Positions 44,477-54,371 of a stretch of DNA of 64,000 bases are shown piece by piece; position 1 is the stretch's first letter; each line of letters opens with the position of its first letter. The notes beneath the pieces were generated by a model. It did no database searches, was not told the DNA's origin, and worked only from the letters and a program-made list of their open reading frames with translations. The translations under genes and the position numbers were made by a program. The stretch covers positions 508,447 to 572,446 of the forward strand of contig LNAC01000336.1 in the NCBI GenBank assembly GCA_002007465.1, given 5' to 3'. Source of the stretch: Ailurus styani. Lineage: Eukaryota > Chordata > Mammalia > Carnivora > Ailuridae.

Positions 44477-45309
44477 AGAGAGAGAGAAAAAGAGAGAGTC
44501 TGCGGTGTTGGGGGACTTGTCTTGGCCAGTAGGAAGAAGAGCTTGCAAATGGAAGCATTTCAGACAAACAGTGAACTCCATCCCCTCACAGGCAAAAAAT
44601 GTAGAGGTCGGCCTAAGAGCTGCTAAGTAACTGAATTTTTCTAAGTGAGAGTTATTTCAAATGATCTGTGAATCCAGGAACCACAGCAGGGAATGCATAC
44701 AAGGGTCCTGAAAACACCTCATGTCTGAAGAACATGGACATCATCCAATGACCTTGTCCCAGGCTTTCTCAATCCAGGGAACTAGCTCCCTGCTCAGCTG
44801 ACAAATGAAGGGGTGCACATCCAAGACGATTCCCATTTGTCTCTCATCACAGTACTGTAAAAAGTGATCCCTTGATATCTAAATTTGATATTAATAAAAA
44901 AAACCCTAGGATTTTACAGATGTTTATCTCTCGGTGTAATATTTTAAGTTATTTTAGGTACAAATAAACTGATTCTCAAAATGGCTAAGACAATAAAGGG
45001 AATTGTTTGGCTCAAATAGTTTGAAAGTCCAGAAATAGGACTGGACTCAGATGTGTCTTATATTAGTTGTGCAACTGTCACAAAGACCCCAATTTCACTC
45101 TTTCTTCCTTTCCTCCATTGTATTTGGCTTCATCTTCAAGGTCTGCATTATGGACCTATACAAACTCAGACACCCTCCACCTCTGTGATCACAAAAATCA
45201 CTGCCAAGGAAAGGGAGCTCCTCTTTATAATAGCAGCTGAATAGCACTCTCATCCTTGACCTCACTGGCTAGATTTGCATTTTGTGCCCAACCATGAATC
45301 ATCACTGTA
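43433..45309. other. Unique sequence with one microsatellite
   Basis: No gene recognised. The plus frame at 43842-44114 and its minus shadow lack motifs. A GT/GA microsatellite is listed separately. Confidence 0.45.
44442..44498. repeat. (TG)n(AG)n compound microsatellite
   Basis: About 15 TG units pass into interrupted AG units (GAGAGAGAGAGAGAAAAAGA). Confidence 0.95.
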
Positions 45310-45802
45310 GTCCAGGTGAGCCTAAACTTTTTCTGTGCACATCACCCTGTGTGTCAATAGTTTTTTTTTTCTTTAATCCCCCAGGCTAAACAAAATACCA
45401 AATACTAATTATTTAGTAATTAGGTCCAAACATCTTAAGCATGTTTTAACAGCATAGTAGGTGTTCAAAAATATAATGTTCCTAAGTTAAAATTATTTTT
45501 ATTTTTAAATAACCACAATTACTGTTGGGATGCATGGAGCCCCGCACAATTTCTCAAACCTTAGAATCAGATGGGACACCTCCACCCTTGTTTCCTGCTC
45601 CACTTCAATTTTTCACTCGGCATTATTATTTTTTTTTTTTTATCACAACTACTACTGAAGAATCAGTTTTACAAACATAATGCCATGGAAAGTAAGCCTT
45701 TATAGTCCAGTGGTGTTTGTAATGCCCAAGAGAAGAAGGTATGGATCACTTTTTTCCCATTGAAATTTTAGAATATCCCATGGCCCACAGTTTGAGAACT
45801 AT
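45310..45802 (+). mobile_element. Possible hAT/Charlie-like DNA transposon
   Basis: 'TCCAGGTGAGCCTAAACTTT' then 'TTCTGTGCACATCACCCTG' resembles a Charlie 5' end (cagtggttctcaaacttttt...), and 'GGCCCACAGTTTGAGAACTA' a matching 3' end. The interior is AT-rich with T runs and no transposase is readable. Confidence 0.4.
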
Positions 45803-48024
45803 GAATGTCATCAGAATGACAAAATATACTACTTAAGTTTAGCTGGTCATAGCTCAGTCCCTGACCACAGGGTGAGGTTGACGCCACAGGACTAAGATTG
45901 GGGCCAGGTGCTTCATGAAGGGGAATAATTCAAGGTGCTGTTTGTGAAAACCATTCAGAGTGTTGCTGGGCAGTAAGATGCCCTTACATCCAGTTTGTTT
46001 TCCTTATGCCTGAAATGTAACCACTATTTGCTTCTTGTACTTTATCTATTGAATGAAACTTTTAGCTCCCCAAAAGAAGAAACATTTCTGTAGTTGAAAC
46101 AGTTACATTTAAAGTCTATACTTTTCCTACATTAAAGTCCTTACAATTCATATTATTAGATTCCTCTCTGTGGGTAGAGCAATGCTGATCTGATAATAGG
46201 TGGTATTCAAGTATTGATTTACTGGCTGACCATGAATGTGGCAAATTCTCATGAGTGGAAGCAAGGAAGTAAACCAAGGAATATTTTCATTCTAAATAAT
46301 GTTCCCAACATTTATTTTACAGTTTCACTTTGCAGTGATTTTATAGTTCTTGCATTTGTTTTTGTTCTTCTTCTCCTAGCTGCTCCTTGATGTTTTAATT
46401 TAAAAAAAAAATTAAAGCATATTAGGGAGAAAGAACATTTTTCTTAGGCTGAACAGGAAGAATATTCAAGATGATGAAAGCAGATATGGGAACATGTTTA
46501 AAGCAATTCTTCCTCAAAAATAAAATTAAAAGGAAAGAACCTTGCATTCCTAAAAAGTAATTTCTATGCAGAAAGGGGGGGGCGCATTTCTAAGCTAATA
46601 AAAGAAAATTAACTTCTCTGTCCTTGGCAATGGCTTTGAAGCAGGAGGAAGCTAGATGGCGTAATGCAGAGAATACAGACTTGGGAATCAGAAAACGCAA
46701 TGGTGAATGATCTGTGGTCCCTGGGAGAACACAATGTCACTTTCTTGCTGATAATTGCTGAGTTTAACTTAGAGAGTGCAACTTTAGATACAGAATGGGA
46801 AATGAAAGCTGATTCTCCATCACAGCATCATTCCGCTGAGAGATGGACGGGAGCAAATTATGAATCAACATAACCCTGCTCTCGCCTCTGAAATATTGAG
46901 TATAAAACTAAAACCTTCGAGAGGCTTAAACAATCTATCAGCTGCTAAGCTTTCGTTAGAAAATTAGCTCGTGATATGTAATGGTCTTTCTTATACATTT
47001 TAATTCCTTTAACAGTTTAAATAGAATTTGAGTAATAGCTTCTTAATGTTCACCACAGAAGGTAACTAAATCTTTAATGGACTCCTGCTGCAGCCTTCTT
47101 AATATTGTAATTTAATTGAAGTCTATGTAAAAGATTTTTTTTTCATATTTATACTTGCAGATTTGTTGAGATCCGTGTTTTCCTCAAACTGTTTTGCATA
47201 AACACAACTAATATTTGTATGTGACTGAAATGGGGATCTCTACAATAGACAGAGCCTCATTCTCTTCTGCATCGTTGAATCCTTATATTTTGAAGATATT
47301 AGATTTTAACAGAATAAGTAATGGTTGGCTAAATGCTTTATTTTTATTCACACATGTAAAGAACCAAGAACCTATCTTGTCTTTCCCTGGTCTTGCCACT
47401 GTGAACCCGCTGCTTGATTTCCTGATATACAGCATACTTCTCTCTGTAATAAAACTCCAGTTACAGAACCTTCATACAAAAACAATTTAAAAATGTTTCT
47501 TCTCCTTTAGTGGAGAATTAAAATTTTTCTTAGGGACTAAAATGTAAAGCTGTAGTTACAATGATTTTGCCTACCATCCACAGTTGGGAGGAAAGAATTG
47601 AAGTCCACGTAAGGGACTGTTTGCAGATACTGGCAGAGAAGGCTCATTCAGGGTTGCCTGGAAAATCATACTACCTAGTAGCCCAGAACCTATTCCTCCT
47701 AAATTTAAGCTGATCATGCACATGAAGCCTGTGGTTTCATAGTGTACTCCCATACTTGGGGTTGAAGCAGGTAGAAAAAATTCAGAAACAGCATAGTCAA
47801 CATGTCACCGTGACGGGCCCCGTGAGGAGCCATGGCCTCCGGAAGGTCACTCCTGCATACTGCTGCTTCCTCTCTCAGCTCTCCCTACAGCACGGGGTGC
47901 TACCTCTGTTCTGCAGCCCCTTCCACCCCACCTTCTCTTTCTTCCCATGTTTTGTATTCTCTTTGTGGCTTTAGTGCTTTAGCATGGTATTTTTGTTCTT
48001 TTAGGCAAATGACAATGGATATGG
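45803..48024. other. Unique sequence, candidate conserved non-coding block
   Basis: 46600-47150 has no recognisable repeats, retains scattered CpGs and has many TAATT-type cores. It reads like conserved non-coding DNA. A G9 run lies near 46575. 47760-48020 is slightly GC-richer with two overlapping frames lacking motifs. Confidence 0.35.
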
Positions 48025-48134
48025 TCTCACTTTGATTCAAATTTTGGCTCTCCCCCTTGGGCATATTACTTTACTCTTTCCAAGTCCCAGTTGGAAGCCT
48101 ATTGTCTTCTCGAGTTAAAAAAAAGAAAAAAAAA

Positions 48135-48156
48135 GGGTGGGGTGGGGTGGGGTGGA
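48135..48156 (+). repeat. (GGGGT)n tract, potential G-quadruplex
   Basis: Four G runs of 3-4 bases separated by single T (GGGTGGGGTGGGGTGGGGTGG split pattern) follow an A-rich stretch. It meets the usual G-quadruplex sequence rule. Confidence 0.85.
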
Positions 48157-48278
48157 GGTCCTGGCTGGTTGAGTCTGTAGAGCAGAGCACACCACTCTAA
48201 ACCTCAGGGTTAGGAGTTCAAATTACCTGATGGACAGGGAGCCTACTTGAAAGAAAGAAAGGGAGAAAGCAAGTAAGC
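48157..48278 (+). mobile_element. Short tRNA-Lys-type carnivoran SINE, old subfamily
   Basis: 'GGTCCTGGCTGGTTGAGTCT', 'GTAGAGCAGAGCACACCACT', 'CAGGGTTAGGAGTTCAAATT' and 'GAGCCTACTTGAAAGAAAGA' match the short SINEC type (cctggctggctcagtcggtagagcatgcgactc... gagttcaagcccc...). It has A- and B-box-like parts and a GAAA-rich tail, and interrupts the MIR. Confidence 0.65.
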
Positions 48279-48520
48279 AACCTACTTCATAGCATTGTTG
48301 TGAGGCTTGAATGAGAGAGTACATAGAGCATAGCACTTCACATACTGTGATGTACTTGGAAGGGTCTCCTGTTATTACTGATGATTTCTGCATGAATAAC
48401 AAACTTTTCAAGATGTAGAAACACATAGATGATTGGTGGTATGCAGACAAAATCTTTAGTTGATGCTATTTCTGTACTCTTTATTCAATATGCTGATTTC
48501 ATGCAGCCACACTATTGTTT

Positions 48521-48758
48521 AAAATCCTATTTTAGGGCACCTGGGTGGCTCAGTCAGTTAAGCCACTGCCTTCAGCTCAGGTCACGATACTGGGGTCCTG
48601 GGATCGGTCCCACGTCGGGCTCCCTGCTCGGCGGAGAGCCTGCTTCCCCCTCTCCCTCTGCCTGACCCTCTGCCTACTTGTGCTCTCTCTCTCTCAAATA
48701 AATAAACAAAATCTTTAAATAAATAAAAATAAAAAAAAATAATAAAAACTTATTTTAG
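48521..48758 (+). mobile_element. CAN-SINE
   Basis: Element 48536-48743: 'GGCACCTGGGTGGCTCAG', 'CACGATACTGGGGTCCTGG', 'GGGATCGGTCCC', a CT-rich middle, and a tail of AAATAAATAAA units. AAAATCCTATTTTAG and AAAAACTTATTTTAG flank it as an imperfect target duplication. Confidence 0.95.
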
Positions 48759-49158
48759 ATTTATAGAAAGTACATTTAGAAACCAGGATGATTTTTATTA
48801 CCATTACAGATAGCTTTAGGAAAAACAGAAAAAAAGATGAAATAGACCCTTTCACTAGCACCACCCCTTAGTTTCCTTTATCCAGTTCCACCCAAACACT
48901 CTTTTTTTTCCAGTCTTTCCTCAGGGGTAGAGGGTGATCTAATCAACCTAAAGGGTTCTCGGGACACAATGCATTGCCAGACTCTGCTATTTGCATTCGA
49001 GAAGAGCACAAAAGGGGAAAGAATGCTTTATACCAAGGATTTAACCTTAGGTGATATCATTCTTAGTGGTGAGTTTAGGAAGCAGATGGTTTAGCAATGG
49101 GTTGTCTTAAACTAGGATCCCTCCCTAAGGCATCAGCCTATGACTAAATGTCAATTCA

Positions 49159-49177
49159 CTCACACACACACACACAC
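49159..49177. repeat. (CA)n microsatellite, short
   Basis: About nine CA units. Confidence 0.85.
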
Positions 49178-49199
49178 TCCATTCAATTAGTCCCTAAAT

Positions 49200-49400
49200 T
49201 ATATTACAGTCAAAAAGTTTAGTGCTGGAAAGGTCTTCACAGACCATTTACTAGCTCAATATTCTGACTTTTTAGTATAAAAATTAGGTCTCAGAAAAGT
49301 GAGGTGATGAATACATCTCTCATTGGGATAGCCAAGATTATATAACTCAGGCCTTCTGACTCACAGTTCATCTTATTTCTATCACATATTCATTTTGAAA
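49200..49400 (-). repeat. MIR SINE variant, antisense
   Basis: 'GGAAAGGTCTTCACAGACCA', 'AAATTAGGTCTCAGAAAAGT', 'GAGGTGATGAATACATCTC' and 'CAGGCCTTCTGACTCACAGT' follow the antisense of the MIR variant with a 'gaggccttagagatcatctagtcc' end. Confidence 0.65.
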
Positions 49401-50404
49401 TCAAATCATATGCATTTTGAAATCAAATGTTAATTGAATTGTCTATGAAATTTTTTTCAAGAAAATACACTGACTTGTTCAGAAAGATAGCTCCTTATGA
49501 CTTATTACTTCTAAGGGAGTAGCGAGAAAGGGAGTATCTAGGATGATGCAGAAAAGGGATGAGGTATTAAATTAACTTTGTTTTCAATTTCATGCCTCTT
49601 TGCTCTCTTTGGTATCAACCACTTGTGAGAAAAGTAATCACAAGGGGTGGAAAAAGTAAAAACATTGAATAACATTATTACCTAATATTGTAAAGTTAAT
49701 AAATAATACTAGAAAATACATTTCTAAGTAATTTTGAGAAAGTCATTCTTCGTGTTCTTTTATTTAGAATCCCATATTTATTTTAGTATTTATTTCTCTA
49801 ATAAGTAACAGATAATGATCTGGAAAGCAAATTGTTAAGTGATAGCATTTGTACTCTTATTTTTTTTATGGGTACATTCAATTTTTTTTGTTCTTACATA
49901 AATTAATACTTTGTGAAAATTAACTGCTATTACATGCATGAAAATATTTGAAGGTCAACTTTTACAAAATTCAGAGATCTATATTTTTTTAATTACTACC
50001 AGTCCTGGCAGGTAAGCCCTTTGAGATATACCGCTCAAATATTTAAAGTCTACTTTCACTAGATGGACTACTCTCTGTACTGAAAAATGGCATGGATCAT
50101 TAGCCCTGGAGGAAATTTCTCCTAGTTTTCAAAACCCTTTTCTTTTACAGATTGTCTTAAGAGCTCCATATTTCCAGGGCATCCAAGGAGTAAAGGTAAT
50201 TCTTTCTTTCTTTCATCTCCTAAGACCCATGAGAGGTATCATTTTTAGAGTTTCACCTTCTGTGAAAGAGAGAAGCATTCTTGAAGCAAAACAAGAAAAC
50301 TACCAATTATCAAAAGGAGCAAGGCAGTTTAGATATAGGTAGAAAATATGATTAGGGTGTATATACATATGAAGTTAATGTGATGTTTCTCTAGGAATTT
50401 TCAA
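49401..50404. other. Unique AT-rich sequence
   Basis: No gene recognised. A 16-bp direct repeat CATTTTGAAATCAAAT occurs at 49391-49406 and 49413-49428 (22-bp period). Confidence 0.45.
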
Positions 50405-50545
50405 TATTATGCCCATTAAGTCAAGAGCTTGATGGTTCATTAGATCAAGGATGAAGACTGCATCTTATTTATGTCTAGTAACTGATTACTTAGGTAGGGG
50501 GTAAGGAAGGTATATTGGCTGAGTGAATGAAAGCAAGGTTGAATG
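50405..50545 (+). repeat. L2 LINE 3' remnant, sense
   Basis: 'GACTGCATCTTATTTATGTC', 'TAGTAACTGATTACTTAGGT' and 'TTGGCTGAGTGAATGAAAGC' match the L2 terminus (gtcttattcatctttgta... ttgttgagtgaatgaatg). Confidence 0.5.
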
Positions 50546-52044
50546 AGCAAAACTGACTCTACTGATGCACACTACCTGGTGTATGTATAGGCAATGAGCA
50601 GAGAAAGCTGAATATCCAAAGACACATATTTGGAGACAGGAAGGAGTTGGGAGAAGACCAAACTTGAATTATTCATAATTTTGGTCAGACACACCACTCT
50701 TGAACAGAGAACAGTTGATTTACTATATTCAGTCATGCTTTATCGAAAGTAGTGAGGCAGTTGATTGGACTTATCAGGCAGCAAGGCAAATTTAAAACAA
50801 CCAGTCAGCCAAGACCCTCTATATACTATTGTCCAAGTTCACTTTGAGTTTCCATTCTGCTTTCCTCTACTCAGTTTATTCTCTGAATCATATCATCTGA
50901 ATGTTTTATAATGGAAGCATTTATCTTAAATTTCTAATTATCTCCTGGGCATAGGAATGGATCATTCCAGAGCTCATTGTTCATTTAACTTTTTTTCCCC
51001 ATGATTGTAAAGATCTTATTTTCTCCTTGCTACAGAAAATAAGCATTTCATGCTTTTTTCCAAATTAGCCTCTGGTTGCCATTTACACCTCCCCATTTCA
51101 GATGAATGAGATCATGTTGGGCCCTTGACTTCCATTTGATTAGTTTTTAACTATTTATTTTCTGCCATTCAAGTTTATTGCTGAGCAGTAAAAGACAAGC
51201 TTAATGGGCCAGTATTCAAGGATGGGAAATCATACAGCTACCGAGGCATTGAAGATATCAAATTAGAGGCAATGCTGATCCATTCTCTCCACACTTGACA
51301 TCTGTCTGCAAATGCTTGTCGGCCAGAATATAGGCTCTATCTCAGACTGTGGTGTGCTATTTGTTATAAGGCTGAGAATTTTCTATTCTTCCATTTCCAT
51401 TTAAAAATGTTATCCTTGTAGCAGTGTTTGTTAAATTCAGCGATGATCAATTACTTATAACTGGGACTCCGGCTATATACTTTAAGTCCTTTGACCAGGA
51501 ATGAATCATCAGTCCAGTTAATTCACACTAATGCTTTACACTGCATGTGCTAGTATTGGCTGGTGGAATTGCTGAGGTAATTCAGCCAAAGGGGATGAGT
51601 TTTTCATAACAGCATGAAAAAAAGGCTAAAAGTTGGTATCAAGATCACAAAGTCTAGTCACCAGCCCTGCTACCTAGCTTGACTTGGGTCAATGAGTGAA
51701 ATGCTAAGCTTTGATTCTTGCTTCTGGTAAACAAGGTGCTTGGGTGAGAGGACGATCACAGTCTACCGCCAAGCATATAGCTCTACTTGGTCAATTAATT
51801 CTGGTCCCGGGCGCCTCTTGTAGTCTTTGGGTATGCTGCTTGTAATTCTAGTAAATTATGGAGAACTAAGAACACTTTCATATTTTTAATATACTTTCCC
51901 CCCAAAGTTAATTTTTTATAATGGGTAAGGAGGGTTGATATCCAAGGGGGGTCATTGTAGGACCAACATGTGTTCTGCAGATAGGGACTTTATGGACAGC
52001 ATCTGCCTAGAGCCTTCCTTTTCCAAATACACATCTTACTCCAA
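50546..52044. other. Unique sequence, candidate conserved non-coding block
   Basis: 51060-51620 is repeat-free as far as I can see, with balanced composition, retained CpGs and few homopolymers. No splice-flanked frame is evident, so conserved regulatory DNA is a better guess than an exon. Unproven. Confidence 0.35.
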
Positions 52045-52150
52045 TAAAAATACTACGTTTATTGAAATTCCTTGTGTGCCAGAAACTATCCTAGGTGCTA
52101 ATGTCACAGTGATATATAGTCCAAAGTCCTTCATAAGTTCACAATTGCAT
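52045..52150 (-). repeat. L2 LINE remnant
   Basis: 'CGTTTATTGAAATTCCTTGT', 'GTGCCAGAAACTATCCTAGG' and 'TGCTAATGTCACAGTG' match antisense L2 (tattgagcacctactatgtgccaggcactgttctaggtgctggg). Confidence 0.65.
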
Positions 52151-52693
52151 GTGTGGGTGTGGGTATATATGTATATGAGCAGTGATTTTCTCCACACAGA
52201 AAAATAGTAGTTGGGGAGAAAACAAAAAACAAAACCTTAAGAGGTTATATTTATATTACTATGTGAGGAAATTTTCTTCCAGGAGAATTTTTACTGTGGA
52301 ATTATACATATAGGAAAGTTCTAAGTTTGTTTTGCCTAGAGCATTTTCAAACCAAATAAAGATGGCATTCAGGAGGATTTGGATAAACTATTTGGAAGCA
52401 GTAATAATAGGGAATCTGATAGTGAAATAATTTCTTCCTTGATGAAATAATCCCTCTATGATATTTAAAAAGTCCATACATGACAAATATGAAATTATCA
52501 TATATGAAGCTATAACAGAAATGATTTTAAGAATTAAAAAAAAATTCTCACCACATAACACACACCACTACTTAGGTCTATAAACCATAAAATAAGCACT
52601 TTTGAATTGCCACTAAAGAATGAAGTGATTTGTGTGTGTGTTTCTAAAAATGCATTTCAGAGCCCTGGGTGGACCTCATGTGTTAGCATATGT
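52151..52693. other. Unique sequence
   Basis: No gene or repeat recognised. Confidence 0.45.
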
Positions 52694-52903
52694 AAAATCC
52701 TGAGTACTGGGACACCTGGATGGCTCATTGGGTTAAGCATCTGCTTTCGGCTCAGGTCATGATCCCAGGGTCCTGGGATTGAATCCTGCCTTGGGCTCCC
52801 TGCTCAGTGGAGAACCTGCTTCTCCCTCTGCCTGCCACTCCCCTGCTTGTGGTCTCTGACAAATAAAAAAATAAATTCTTTAACAAGAAAAAAAATCCTG
52901 AGT
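52694..52903 (+). mobile_element. CAN-SINE with 12-bp target duplication
   Basis: Element 52706-52891: 'GGGACACCTGGATGGCTCAT', 'GCTCAGGTCATGATCCCAGG', 'GGGATTGAATCC', a short CT-rich middle and an A-rich tail. AAAATCCTGAGT at 52694-52705 and 52892-52903. Confidence 0.95.
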
Positions 52904-54146
52904 GTTACAGAAAATACTAAGTTAGTTTTGTTTCTGACAATAAAGCCAGTAACACAGGAAGCTGGTGATCTAATATTGCTTAATGGACTACTGCACAGTG
53001 CACAATGTCATTGTAATTGCTCTGTAGTTAATTTGAGGTACTCTCTGTATTTGTTCCTTCTATGACTATGTTAATTTCCTTGCCAAACATTATCATACTT
53101 CATGTATAAGTCCTCTGTCGAAGAAATTGGACATTAGAGCCTCAGCAGGAGACAGATTCCAAATAGCACTTCTGCAAATTGGTTACTATAGGTGAATGCC
53201 TGAGGTTTCTCAGATTTCCTTTTGCTTTGTCCAACATTTGTGAGGAAAAGCAAATCTTTTCTCTCAGTGGGAAGCCCCAATGCTATTTTCAGAAATAGTT
53301 GAATTATGAATATGTAAATAATCCTTTGAAGTTGCATTTTATGATTCTGAGCAAATGAAAAGGGCAAAATTTTATTCATATTTTGGGGGATTCCAAGTGT
53401 TTGGGATGTTTGACTCCCCAGTGGATCCTCTGTTCAGATGACTCTTCAGGAAAACTATTACTTCTAAAAAAAGAGGACTTCAAGGTCATGAGTCCAACTG
53501 TCCTCATTTTCTGATCAGAATCCCAGTAGGGTTAAATGGTATCCCTAAAAGGACATGGCTCATTTGTAACATATCAATGTCTTTTCTACCCTACTATATA
53601 TTATATAACCTTAAGGGTCATTCAGCCTTAAAAAAAAATCTTCAAAAGTTTGCAAGACAATAAAATCATATGTAATCATACAAATAATTGTAAATTATAA
53701 GTGTCACAACATTAAGAGTTCCAATGTTCTGAGACTTAATAGTTTAGAAATATGTTCTTAAAACTCCTGCCAGTTTAAAGACAGAGCATAGCAGTGAATC
53801 TCAAAGGCTTTTCTAAGAAGACAGGGGTAACCTGGGATCTAAAGCAGTCCCTCCTGGGAGCTGACAGCTCTTGAACTTTATATATCTTCTGAGGCTGACT
53901 TTCCCCATGGACTGTCAGTTGAATTTTCGAAGCACAAAGGGTACAGACTCTCAAAGGAAATCAACCTCTCAGACTTCCCTAATGTTAACAGTTATGATTA
54001 TAACTATGAGAACCCAAAGGCAATTCTAGTCATCTGAGAAAAGTTCCTTTTGGAGATATCCATATATAATCTTGAAATAAACAAAAGGAACGTAAAGTCT
54101 AACTTTTGTCATAGTTGATAGGTTTTTATCACATATTTTCTTCATC
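52904..54146. other. Unique sequence with a possible MIR remnant
   Basis: 53475-53600 weakly resembles antisense MIR ('GTCCTCATTTTCTGATCAGA'). Nothing else recognised. Confidence 0.35.
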
Positions 54147-54371
54147 GAGATTGTTGATGTTAGGCGCCTGGGTGGCTCAGTGGGTTAAAGCCTCTGCTTT
54201 CGGCTCAGGTCATGATCTCAGCGTCCTGGGATCGAGGCCCGCATCGGGCTCTCTGCTCAGCAGGGAGCCTGCTTCCTCTCCCTGTCTCTCTGCCTACTTG
54301 TAATCTCTCTCTCTGTGTCAAATAAATAAATAAAAATCTTAAAAAAAAAAAAAAAGAGATTGTTGATGTTA
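54147..54371 (+). mobile_element. Young CAN-SINE with 16-bp target duplication
   Basis: Element 54163-54355 starts GGCGCCTGGGTGGCTCAG, has 'GGGATCGAGGCCCGCATCGG', a CT-rich middle, and the tail AAATAAATAAATAAAAATC plus poly-A. GAGATTGTTGATGTTA is exact at 54147-54162 and 54356-54371. Retained CpGs mark it as one of the youngest. Confidence 0.97.

Larger units (their letters stand above)
48025..48350 (+). repeat. MIR SINE, split by a later tRNA-SINE
   Basis: 48035-48118 matches the MIR 5' half ('GATTCAAATTTTGGCTCTCC', 'TGGGCATATTACTTTACTC'). 48282-48350 matches its 3' half ('CCTACTTCATAGCATTGTTG', 'TGAGGCTTGAATGAGAGAGT'). The intervening 48121-48278 is inserted simple sequence and SINE. Confidence 0.75.
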
